From the NCBI GenBank assembly GCA_945905735.1, contig CAMDQC010000023.1:1-46372 (forward strand): DNA of 46,372 bases, in the 5' to 3' direction. Positions 19,318 to 26,844 of this stretch are shown here, piece after piece. The notes beneath the pieces are model-generated. The model was not told the origin of the DNA. It saw only the letters and a list, made by a program, of their open reading frames with translations, and did not search any database. The position numbers were made by a program, and so were the translations under genes. How positions within the stretch are numbered: position 1 is the first letter of the stretch; every line of letters begins with the position of its first letter. The stretch comes from Prosthecobacter debontii (lineage in GTDB: Bacteria; Verrucomicrobiota; Verrucomicrobiia; Chthoniobacterales; Chthoniobacteraceae).

Positions 19318-20784
19318 TCACTTTCCAATGAGCGCCTCCACGCTTGGTTGGATGAAGTTGAGCATGGATTTCGGCCAGAGTCCGCCGACCATAAGCGCCG
19401 CGAGCAGGAGGATGACACTCCATTTTATGCTGCACGATGGGTCTTTGAATGCGGCGACGTTGGCTTGCGGTTCGCCTTGGAAGATTTGCCGGTAGGCGCG
19501 GAGCATATAGACGGCGCTGATGACGACGCCCCATAGTCCGCAGACGGTGGCGAGCTGGATGCTGCTGAAGTCGAGCGTGGCGGCGGGTCCGGCTTTGAAG
19601 GCTCCGAAGAAGACCATCGCTTCGCTGGCGAAGTTTGCAAAGCCGGGTAGGCCGATGCTGGCAAATGCGGCCATGCCGAATGCGTAGCCGAGGAACGGTG
19701 CCTTTTTCGCGATGCCGCCGAGGCTGGTGAATGCGAGCGATGGCGAGGTTTGCCGCAGGTAGCCGCACATAGCGAAGAGCGCGGCGATGCTGAGCCCGTG
19801 CCCGAGCATCAGCAGCGATGCGCCGGTGATGCCGATGGCGTTGCCCGCTGCGATGCCGAGGAAGATGTAGCCCATGTGCATGACGGACGAGTAGCCGAGC
19901 ATCCAGTCGAGTTTCTTCTGCGCGATGGTGACGAGGCCGATGTAGAGGATGTTGGCGACGAGCAGGACAAGGAGGAGGTTCATCCAGACTTTCGCGCCTT
20001 CCGGCAGCAACGGGACGGCAATGCGGATGAGGCCGTAGAGGCCGAATTTTTTCAACACGCCCGCGTGGAGCATCGCCGCGGGCGTGGGAGCGGCGGCGTA
20101 GGCGGGCGCGGCCCATGAGTGAAACGGGAAGAGGGAAATGAGCACGCCGAAGCCGACGAGCAGCCAGATGTAGATGCCGCCTTGTTCTGCGGCTGGGATG
20201 AGGTGCCGCGCTTTGGTCATCTCGATCATGTCAAAGGTGCGAGCGCCTTCGGGGAATGCGAGATACAGTTTAGCCAGACCGACGAGCAGGATCATGCTAC
20301 CGACGGCGAGGTAGATGGTGATTTTCCACGCAGCGACTTGCCGTTCCCCTTGGCCCCAGATGCCGATGAGCAGGAACGTCGGGATGAGCGCGAGTTCGTG
20401 GAAGGCGTAGAAAAAGAACATGTCCACCGAAGCAAACGCGCCCGCCGCGCCGCCGCTGATGAGCAGCACGCAAGCGTAGAAAAGGTTCTCCCTTTTCTCG
20501 ATCTTCGGCGTCACCCACACGGCGGCGACGGTGACGATTGCGGTGAGCAAGAGCATGACGAGCGCAAGGCCGTCCGCGCCAAACGTGAGATTGAGCCCCC
20601 ACTCCGGCGCGACGGCCCAAGTGGAGCCGTAAGCAAACCCGCCGCGATAGCCGCACATGGCGACGATGGTGAGCGCGAGTTGCGTCCACGCGGAGAGCAG
20701 CGCGCTCTTGCGAGCCGGTGCGCCACATGCGATGGCGATGGCGTTGAGGATGGGCAGTAAGACGATGAAATTAAGAACGGTCAT
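19318..20784 (-). CDS. nuoM: NADH-quinone oxidoreductase subunit M
   Basis: A 488-residue antiporter-like subunit of complex I with about 14 membrane helices. The conserved F-Y-A-F-H-E-L-A-L-I-P channel glutamate region is present, as is the F-P-F-H-S-W-A-A-P-A-Y-A-A-A-P-T-P block (typically F-P-x-H-x-W-L-P-x-A-H). The Y-S-S-V-M-H-M-G-Y helix is also seen. Its ATG directly follows the TAA of the 31-codon ORF (TAAATG), so the two are almost certainly translationally coupled. Confidence 0.96.
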   Translation of the reverse strand: MTVLNFIVLLPILNAIAIACGAPARKSALLSAWTQLALTIVAMCGYRGGFAYGSTWAVAPEWGLNLTFGADGLALVMLLLTAIVTVAAVWVTPKIEKRENLFYACVLLISGGAAGAFASVDMFFFYAFHELALIPTFLLIGIWGQGERQVAAWKITIYLAVGSMILLVGLAKLYLAFPEGARTFDMIEMTKARHLIPAAEQGGIYIWLLVGFGVLISLFPFHSWAAPAYAAAPTPAAMLHAGVLKKFGLYGLIRIAVPLLPEGAKVWMNLLLVLLVANILYIGLVTIAQKKLDWMLGYSSVMHMGYIFLGIAAGNAIGITGASLLMLGHGLSIAALFAMCGYLRQTSPSLAFTSLGGIAKKAPFLGYAFGMAAFASIGLPGFANFASEAMVFFGAFKAGPAATLDFSSIQLATVCGLWGVVISAVYMLRAYRQIFQGEPQANVAAFKDPSCSIKWSVILLLAALMVGGLWPKSMLNFIQPSVEALIGK

Positions 20785-20880
20785 TTAGTTCTTCGAGGTA
20801 AAGTGAACGATGGCCGCGATAACGGCGACGACCACGAGAGCGATAAGTGCGTAGAGCATCCAAGGTGATGAAGCGGCCAT
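20785..20880 (-). CDS. 31-residue single-span membrane protein between nuoL and nuoM
   Basis: On the minus strand ATG at 20880 opens 31 codons ending in TAA at 20785-20787. Residues 1-7 are polar (M-A-A-S-S-P-W). Residues of about 8-28 form one continuous hydrophobic helix (L-Y-A-L-I-A-L-V-V-V-A-V-I-A-A-I-V). The tail is H-F-T-S-K-N, so a positive charge sits at the C-terminal side. There is one base between the nuoL stop and this ATG and none between its TAA and the nuoM ATG. The perfect packing and the hydrophobic pattern argue for real translation; 31 clean codons alone would not. I know of no described complex I subunit of this kind. A small accessory subunit or assembly factor is an inference. 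Confidence 0.65.
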   Translation of the reverse strand: MAASSPWMLYALIALVVVAVIAAIVHFTSKN

Positions 20881-20881
20881 A

Positions 20882-22672
20882 TTATTTGAAAACGACGAAC
20901 CAAATCAGCCCGACGACGCCGAGCCCGAATACGAATGAATACCCCTGCACATTCCCAAATTGGAGGAGCCGGAAAAGGAACCCGACACCCCACGCCGCCA
21001 TGCCCGCGAGCCGGACGATTCCGCTGATGAGCGAGTCCACCGCGTTGGCGATGTACGCCAGCACGTCTTGCGTCCCGGCGACGATGGCTCCGTAGATTTC
21101 GTCGAGGTAAAACTTGTTGCGGAAGGCGGAAACGCGGATGGGGTCCTTGTCTTTCCCGCTGTAAATCTTGAAGGCAATAGCGGTGCCGACGGCAAATGCG
21201 ATGGTCGCCGGGATGGCAATGTTCCAGTGGAAATGCTGGTGCGCCGAGAAAAACCATTTCTCCGGGACAAAACCGGCGATGACGCTCAGCACCGCGAGAA
21301 TCAGCAGCGGGACCGTCATCCGGGCAGGGCAGTCATGACCGTGATGCGCAGCCTCGGTGCGGGGCTTACCAAGGAAAGCGACCACGAAAAGCCGCGTCAT
21401 GTAAAATGCGGTGAGGACCGCGACGCAGAGGCCTATAATGTAGAGCGGTGTGCTCTTTTCACTTGCCGCGGCGAGAATGGAGTCCTTCGACCAGAATCCC
21501 GCCAGCAACGGGAATCCTGTGAGCGCCGCAGTGCCGATTGCGAAGGTCACTGTCGTCTTCGGCATGTGTTTGGAAAGGCCGCCCATTTTCCAAATATCCT
21601 GCTCGTGGTGCAGCGCGTGGATGACTGCACCTGCGCCGAGAAAGAGCAGCGCTTTGAAAAATGCGTGCGTGAATAAATGGAACATCGCTGGTCCGCCGCT
21701 CGGGTCGGGCGCGAGGCCGATTGCCATGACCATGTAGCCGAGTTGCGAGAGCGTGCTGTATGCGAGGATGCGCTTGATGTCGTCCTGCTGCGTGGCCATG
21801 AGCGCAGCCAAGATGCTGGTGATGGCACCGATCCACGCAATGATGAGCGCCGCCGCTGGCGACAAGCCGATGAGAAACGCAATCCGCGCCAACATGAACA
21901 CACCCGCCGCAACCATCGTCGCCGCATGGATGAGCGCGCTCACGGGCGTCGGGCCTTCCATCGCATCGGGCAGCCATGTGTGCAGGGGAAATTGCGCGCT
22001 TTTTCCCATCGCACCGCAGAAGACGAGCAGGATGGCCGCTGTCAGGAACATCGGGTTCGTGGTGAGCGTGCCTGTCGCAGCTTCGAGCCCCTTAAAGGTG
22101 ACGGTGCCCGCCGTGCTCCACAGCATCAGGATTCCGAGCATGAAGCCGAAGTCGCCGATGCGGTTCATCATGAACGCCTTGTTCGCCGCCTTGCCCGCCG
22201 CATCCCGCGTAAACCAATGGCCGATGAGCAAGTAGCTGCTCACGCCGACGAGTTCCCAAAAGATGAACATCATCGCGAAATTATCCGCCAGAACGATGCC
22301 GAGCATGGAGAACATGAACAGCGAAAGATGCCCAAAGAACCGCGCCTTCGACTCGTCATGCTCCATGTAAACCGTGCTATAAAGATGCACTAGAAACCCG
22401 ATGCCCGTGACCACGAGTAGCATGACCTGGCTCAAATGATCGAGCTGCACGCCGATGGGGATTTGAAGTCCCGGTATATCGATCCAGAGGACGAGTGTAT
22501 GCGTCGGAGCCAGCGTGAATGCGCATAAGCTCCCCACCAGTCCGAAGAACGCGGACATTGTGGAAACGGTCGCCGCCGTCCCGTGATTCTTGCGAAACAC
22601 AAAAAGGATGAGCACCGCTGTGATGAGCGGATTCAGGAGAATGAACCACGGGATGATTTCGTTATTGTTCAT
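20882..22672 (-). CDS. nuoL: NADH-quinone oxidoreductase subunit L
   Basis: A 596-residue distal antiporter-like subunit of complex I, with about 16 helices including a C-terminal extension and lateral helix. Conserved blocks include F-W-E-L-V-G-V-S-S-Y-L-L-I-G (channel Glu), F-P-L-H-T-W-L-P-D-A-M-E-G-P-T-P-V-S-A-L-I-H-A-A and R-I-L-A-Y-S-T-L-S-Q-L-G-Y. The length is slightly below E. coli NuoL (613). It is part of the contiguous K-L-(31-codon ORF)-M run. Confidence 0.97.
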   Translation of the reverse strand: MNNNEIIPWFILLNPLITAVLILFVFRKNHGTAATVSTMSAFFGLVGSLCAFTLAPTHTLVLWIDIPGLQIPIGVQLDHLSQVMLLVVTGIGFLVHLYSTVYMEHDESKARFFGHLSLFMFSMLGIVLADNFAMMFIFWELVGVSSYLLIGHWFTRDAAGKAANKAFMMNRIGDFGFMLGILMLWSTAGTVTFKGLEAATGTLTTNPMFLTAAILLVFCGAMGKSAQFPLHTWLPDAMEGPTPVSALIHAATMVAAGVFMLARIAFLIGLSPAAALIIAWIGAITSILAALMATQQDDIKRILAYSTLSQLGYMVMAIGLAPDPSGGPAMFHLFTHAFFKALLFLGAGAVIHALHHEQDIWKMGGLSKHMPKTTVTFAIGTAALTGFPLLAGFWSKDSILAAASEKSTPLYIIGLCVAVLTAFYMTRLFVVAFLGKPRTEAAHHGHDCPARMTVPLLILAVLSVIAGFVPEKWFFSAHQHFHWNIAIPATIAFAVGTAIAFKIYSGKDKDPIRVSAFRNKFYLDEIYGAIVAGTQDVLAYIANAVDSLISGIVRLAGMAAWGVGFLFRLLQFGNVQGYSFVFGLGVVGLIWFVVFK

Positions 22673-22675
22673 CGA

Positions 22676-22999
22676 TTAAAACTTGAGCGTGGTGATGTCC
22701 TCGACGTGCGTCGTCTGCCGGGCGCGGTAAAGGGCGACGATAATCGCGAGCCCCACAGCCACTTCCGCCGCCGCGACGGTGATGATGAAAAAGGTGAGCA
22801 CCTGCGCATTGAAATTCGGCAGGCCATCCGCGCCGACATTGAATCGGCTGAACGCCACGAGCGAAAGGTTCGCGGCGTTGAGCATCAGCTCCAAGCACAT
22901 GAAAATGATGATGATATTCCGTCGGAGCAGGACGCCCGCGAAGCCGATGCTAAAAAGCAGTCCGCTGACGAGCAGGTAATGGTTGAGAGTCAGGGTCAT
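22676..22999 (-). CDS. nuoK: NADH-quinone oxidoreductase subunit K
   Basis: A 107-residue, three-helix membrane subunit of complex I. The middle helix carries the conserved glutamate in [12 protein letters not shown], and the third helix has the second conserved glutamate in [10 protein letters not shown]. The start overlaps the nuoJ stop as ATGA, and the stop lies three bases before nuoL. Confidence 0.96.
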   Translation of the reverse strand: MTLTLNHYLLVSGLLFSIGFAGVLLRRNIIIIFMCLELMLNAANLSLVAFSRFNVGADGLPNFNAQVLTFFIITVAAAEVAVGLAIIVALYRARQTTHVEDITTLKF

Positions 23000-23508
23000 T
23001 TCAGTTCGCGTTTGGAGATGACGATTACGCCGATAGTGGCGACGAGGATGAGCACTCCGATGACTTGGAAAGGCAACGTGTGCAGAGAGAAAAGCGTCTC
23101 ACCGACATGCTGCAAATCATTGAGCGATTCGCCGACGGGCAGTTTGAGTTCCGGGAAAGGCTTGTCGCCCCGAGGATGCGAGCCAAGCACGCCCACAAGC
23201 TGCGCCGCAAACGCCAGAGCCACGAGCGCTCCGCCGCCAATGGCCAGCTTGTTGAATTTGCGCCGCTGCTCCGCTTTGAGGTCGAGGAGCATGATGATGA
23301 ATAGGAACAGCACCATCACCGCGCCCGCATAGACGACGACTTGGATGCTCGCGAGAAAGTAGGCATCCAGCCCCACATACAGCGCCGCGAGACAGAAGAA
23401 GCTGACCACCAAGCTCATCGCCGAAGCGACCGGGTTGCGGTTCGCGACGACGGCGATGCCGAAGCCGAGCATGAGGATGGAAAATAGGTAGAAGAGAATC
23501 GGGTTCAT
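22996..23508 (-). CDS. nuoJ: NADH-quinone oxidoreductase subunit J
   Basis: A 170-residue membrane subunit of complex I with five predicted helices. The conserved pattern [19 protein letters not shown], with the flexible pi-bulge region of helix 3, is intact. The gene follows nuoI directly (start 23508, nuoI stop at 23509) and overlaps nuoK by four bases. Confidence 0.95.
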   Translation of the reverse strand: MNPILFYLFSILMLGFGIAVVANRNPVASAMSLVVSFFCLAALYVGLDAYFLASIQVVVYAGAVMVLFLFIIMLLDLKAEQRRKFNKLAIGGGALVALAFAAQLVGVLGSHPRGDKPFPELKLPVGESLNDLQHVGETLFSLHTLPFQVIGVLILVATIGVIVISKRELK

Positions 23509-24039
23509 TTATTTCTCCGGGTTCCATTTGTGAACGAGCCCTTTGAACACTCCGCCCAGCTCGTACAGTTTCGCTTTGTCATGGACCATTTCGGCGCGGG
23601 TGATGCCGGTGATGGCGTAGTCTTTTCGTAGGAAGATGGCTTGCTCGGGGCAGACTTCTTCGCACATGCCGCAGTAAATGCAGCGGATCATATCGATCTC
23701 AAACTCGGCGGGGCGCTTTTCGACTTTGGCGAATTTGTCGTCCGCCGGAATTTCCATCGGCTTGATGGTGATGGCGCGGGGCGGGCAGATGAATTCGCAG
23801 AGCTGGCAGGCGACGCAGCGTTCGCGGTCGTGCTCGTCTTTGACCAGCGTCGGAGCGCCGCGATAGTGCTCGGGAAGCTCGGAATCCCAAGTCTCCTCGG
23901 GATACTGCATGGTGACTTTCGTCTCGCCCTTCATCATTTTTTTGAAATGACCGAAGGTGATCTTGAGTCCGTTCAGGATGCTCGGCAGGTATGCCTTTTC
24001 TTTGAATGTCAGCTCGGGACGTGGGACGATATAGGCCAT
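23509..24039 (-). CDS. nuoI: NADH-quinone oxidoreductase subunit I (2x 4Fe-4S)
   Basis: A 176-residue hydrophilic subunit that carries clusters N6a and N6b, relaying electrons toward NuoB. Both motifs are complete: C-V-A-C-Q-L-C-E-F-I-C-P and C-I-Y-C-G-M-C-E-E-V-C-P, with the intervening D-M-I-R linker. The N-terminal amphipathic segment (L-P-S-I-L-N-G-L-K-I-T-F) matches the membrane-docking helix of the family. One base separates it from nuoH. Confidence 0.97.
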   Translation of the reverse strand: MAYIVPRPELTFKEKAYLPSILNGLKITFGHFKKMMKGETKVTMQYPEETWDSELPEHYRGAPTLVKDEHDRERCVACQLCEFICPPRAITIKPMEIPADDKFAKVEKRPAEFEIDMIRCIYCGMCEEVCPEQAIFLRKDYAITGITRAEMVHDKAKLYELGGVFKGLVHKWNPEK

Positions 24040-24040
24040 G

Positions 24041-25207
24041 TTAGTTGCTGGTAAATGCGAGCACTGCGGCGGCGAGGAAGATGTTGGCGAGGGCGATTTC
24101 GAAGAGGTAGAGCCAGCCGAGTTTCATCAGTTGATCGAAGCGGAAGCGCGGGAGCGTCCAGCGGACCCAGATGAAGAAGACGAGGATGACGGCCACTTTT
24201 CCGAAGAAGGCGGTGATGTTCACGATGCCCCAAACCCAGTCAGGGAGCGCGTGGAGGAAGCTCAGCCCGCCGACTCCGTTGCCGTCGGGGATGAGCGGGA
24301 TGTGCCAGCCGCCGAAGAAGAAGACGACCATCAGCGCACTGCCGACAATCATCGCGGCGTATTCGCCGAGGAAGAAGAGCGCGAATTTCATCGAGCCGTA
24401 TTCGGTGTGGTAGCCGGCGACGAGTTCGGTTTCGGATTCGGGCATGTCGAACGGGAGGCGGTTGGTTTCTGCGAAGACAGCGATCATGAAGATGATAAAG
24501 CTGATCGTGAGCGGGATGAGCATGAGCCAGCGTTCCGTGCTGAGTCCGTTGCCCCAAAGCGGGAGCAGGAGCCAGCCGTTGTCGGCCTGATATTGCACGA
24601 GGTCGCTCAGGTTCATGCTGCCGAAAAGCATGAGCACGGGGATGATGCTGAGTCCCATCGACAGCTCGTAGGCGATCATTTGCGAGCTGCTTCGGATGCC
24701 GCCGAGGAACGGATATTTGGAGTTCGACGCCCAGCCCGCGAGGACGATGGCATACACGCTGCAACCCGTGACGGCGAAGATTCCGAGCACGCCGACGTTG
24801 ACGTTGGCGATGACCATTTTCTCCCCAAACAGCGAGCTACCGAATGGGATAAACGCCAGCGAAACGAGCGGCAACATGGCGAGGCACGGAGCGAGCCAGA
24901 AATAGAAATGCTTCACGCCAGCCGGGGTGAAGTCTTCCTTGAGGATGAACTTCATCGCGTCGGCAATCGGCTGGCCGAGACCGCCGAGGAAGAGCTGCAA
25001 GTCTTTCTTAAAACCGAGCAGCGTCGTCGGGAACCCAGTGCGGTTTGGCCCGACGCGATCCTGAATGGCGGCGCTGACGCGGCGCTCGGCGTAAACCGTG
25101 TAGCTGACGAGCGGAAGCACGACGCCGAAAATCACGAAGAGCGACTTTCCGGCTGCCCAGAGAATCATTTCCCACGGAATACTGTCGAAGAATGCGAGTG
25201 TGGTCAT
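24041..25207 (-). CDS. nuoH: NADH-quinone oxidoreductase subunit H
   Basis: A 388-residue membrane subunit forming part of the quinone chamber, with about eight to nine helices. The E-R-R-V-S-A-A-I-Q-D-R-V-G-P-N-R motif and the loop E-T-N-R-L-P-F-D-M-P-E-S-E-T-E-L-V-A-G are canonical. It is longer than E. coli NuoH (325), mainly through a loop around residues 60-100 and the C-terminal region. The start overlaps the nuoG stop as ATGA. Confidence 0.96.
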   Translation of the reverse strand: MTTLAFFDSIPWEMILWAAGKSLFVIFGVVLPLVSYTVYAERRVSAAIQDRVGPNRTGFPTTLLGFKKDLQLFLGGLGQPIADAMKFILKEDFTPAGVKHFYFWLAPCLAMLPLVSLAFIPFGSSLFGEKMVIANVNVGVLGIFAVTGCSVYAIVLAGWASNSKYPFLGGIRSSSQMIAYELSMGLSIIPVLMLFGSMNLSDLVQYQADNGWLLLPLWGNGLSTERWLMLIPLTISFIIFMIAVFAETNRLPFDMPESETELVAGYHTEYGSMKFALFFLGEYAAMIVGSALMVVFFFGGWHIPLIPDGNGVGGLSFLHALPDWVWGIVNITAFFGKVAVILVFFIWVRWTLPRFRFDQLMKLGWLYLFEIALANIFLAAAVLAFTSN

Positions 25208-26838
25208 GGAAGTGTGATGTCCACACCGAGGTCACCGATGCGGCTGAGTGTGAGCCCGGCGAGCGCGGGTGTTTCTTGGGCCATTGCTTTGAAGACGTCG
25301 TCGATGTTGTGCAGCCCGTTGCTGCCGTTGATGGCCAAGATGAGGTCGCGCAAAATCTCCCAATCATCACGGGCGCTGCCGGGGGCGACGACTGCGCGGT
25401 TGAGACGCTGGAGGCGCGATTTCAAATTGATCATCGAGCCGCGTTTCTCGCACCAGGCTGCTGCGGGGAGCACGACATCAGCTTTTGCAGTCGTTTTGTT
25501 GGGCAGGATGTCGGCGGCGATAATCGTATCGAGCTTGGCGATATCTTCCTCGGTGAGCCCGGCTTTGGTCGCATCTTCGCCGAGCGCGATGAGTGCGGAA
25601 ATGCTGCCGTCTTTCACCCCTGCGACGATCTGCGCCAGTTGGCCGGTGGCGACTCCGAGCAGCTTTGCGCCGGTCGTGTTTGGGTTGCGGTCGGCAGCGA
25701 TGAGCATCCCGTCTGCTTCTCCCGTGCGGGGTAAAATGTCCACCTTTGCTCCGAGGATGGTCGCTAGACGTTTGACGAGGAAGAGTTCCTCATTCGTCGC
25801 CCGTCCGCTGGCGATGATGGCGACGCGACCTGCGTTCCGCTTAAGCGCTTCAGCGGCGAGATTGAGCGCCTGTTGCCAGCTCGATTTTTCACCACCGAGT
25901 TGCGGGCGGACTTCCGGTAAAGTGAGCCGCGCAGGACTGCTCACGAACTTGAAGTTCAGCCGGTGCGAGTCGGGCAACCAGCAGCCGTTCACCGCCTCGT
26001 TGTCGCGCGGTGTGATGCGGTAGATGACGTTCTCCCGCGAACTGATCGTGATGTTGCTGCCAGTGCCGCAGTTCACATCCACCGTCGATGTGTCCTTCAG
26101 GAACCACACCCGCATTTTGAAGCGGAAGTCCGACGAAGTCAGCGCACCGACCGGGCAAATGTCCACCGTGTTCAGCGAGTAATTGTGGTCGAGAATCCGA
26201 TCGGGATGCGCCGCGATGCTGTTAAACGTCCCGCGATCCACGATGCCGAGCACGTCGTCATTCGCGACCTCTTTCATAAAGCGGATACAGCGCGTGCAAA
26301 GGATGCAGCGCTCCGCATCCAGCGTGACCCTAGGCCCGAGTTCCACGGACTTGGGCTTCTTCACCTTGCGCTCCAAGAACCGCGACGACGCATTGCCGTG
26401 GTCCACGGAAAACTCCTGCAACTTGCACTCGCCAGCCTGGTCGCAAATCGGGCAATCGAGCGGGTGATTGATGAGCAAGAACTCCATCACGCCCTTCCGG
26501 CTCTCCAGAACCATCGGCGAGTTCGTGCGGATGCCCATCCCCTCGCTCACGTCCTGTGCACATGAAATCTGCGGACGCGGAATCCAGCCAATCTCGGGCT
26601 TCCCATCCGCACCGATGATCGGCTTGCGGTCCGGCGTCATCTTCGGCGAGCCCAGTTCGACGAGACACATCCGGCAATTCCCCGGCGAGGTCAGCTTCGG
26701 GTGATAGCAGTAATGCGGGATGAGTTTCTCAGCCTGCCGACACGCCTCAATGACGCGCGTGCCTTTAGGAAATTGCAGCCAAACGCCGTCGATTTGGACA
26801 TTGATCATTTGCACAGGTGCAGCGGTTTCGGTGGACAT
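25204..26838 (-). CDS. nuoG: NADH-quinone oxidoreductase subunit G (short form)
   Basis: A 544-residue peripheral-arm subunit carrying several Fe-S clusters. The 2Fe-2S ligands Cys44, Cys55, Cys58 and Cys93 are present. So is the His125-x3-Cys129-x2-Cys132-x5-Cys138 set of cluster N5, and the first 4Fe-4S motif C178-x2-C181-x2-C184 with its remote D-I-C-P-V-G-A-L. The C-terminal molybdopterin-oxidoreductase-like part is short: E. coli NuoG has about 908 residues and Thermus Nqo3 about 780. I see no classic fourth-cluster (N7) C-x2-C-x3-C motif. It lies six bases after nuoEF. Confidence 0.93.
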   Translation of the reverse strand: MSTETAAPVQMINVQIDGVWLQFPKGTRVIEACRQAEKLIPHYCYHPKLTSPGNCRMCLVELGSPKMTPDRKPIIGADGKPEIGWIPRPQISCAQDVSEGMGIRTNSPMVLESRKGVMEFLLINHPLDCPICDQAGECKLQEFSVDHGNASSRFLERKVKKPKSVELGPRVTLDAERCILCTRCIRFMKEVANDDVLGIVDRGTFNSIAAHPDRILDHNYSLNTVDICPVGALTSSDFRFKMRVWFLKDTSTVDVNCGTGSNITISSRENVIYRITPRDNEAVNGCWLPDSHRLNFKFVSSPARLTLPEVRPQLGGEKSSWQQALNLAAEALKRNAGRVAIIASGRATNEELFLVKRLATILGAKVDILPRTGEADGMLIAADRNPNTTGAKLLGVATGQLAQIVAGVKDGSISALIALGEDATKAGLTEEDIAKLDTIIAADILPNKTTAKADVVLPAAAWCEKRGSMINLKSRLQRLNRAVVAPGSARDDWEILRDLILAINGSNGLHNIDDVFKAMAQETPALAGLTLSRIGDLGVDITLP

Positions 26839-26844
26839 CGGAAA

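Noticed and set aside
24038..26023. 661-codon open frame antisense to nuoH and nuoG
   Set aside because: Composition is Glu/Asp/His/Ala-heavy with no domain pattern, and it mirrors two unmistakable nuo genes. Such shadows are common at this GC content.
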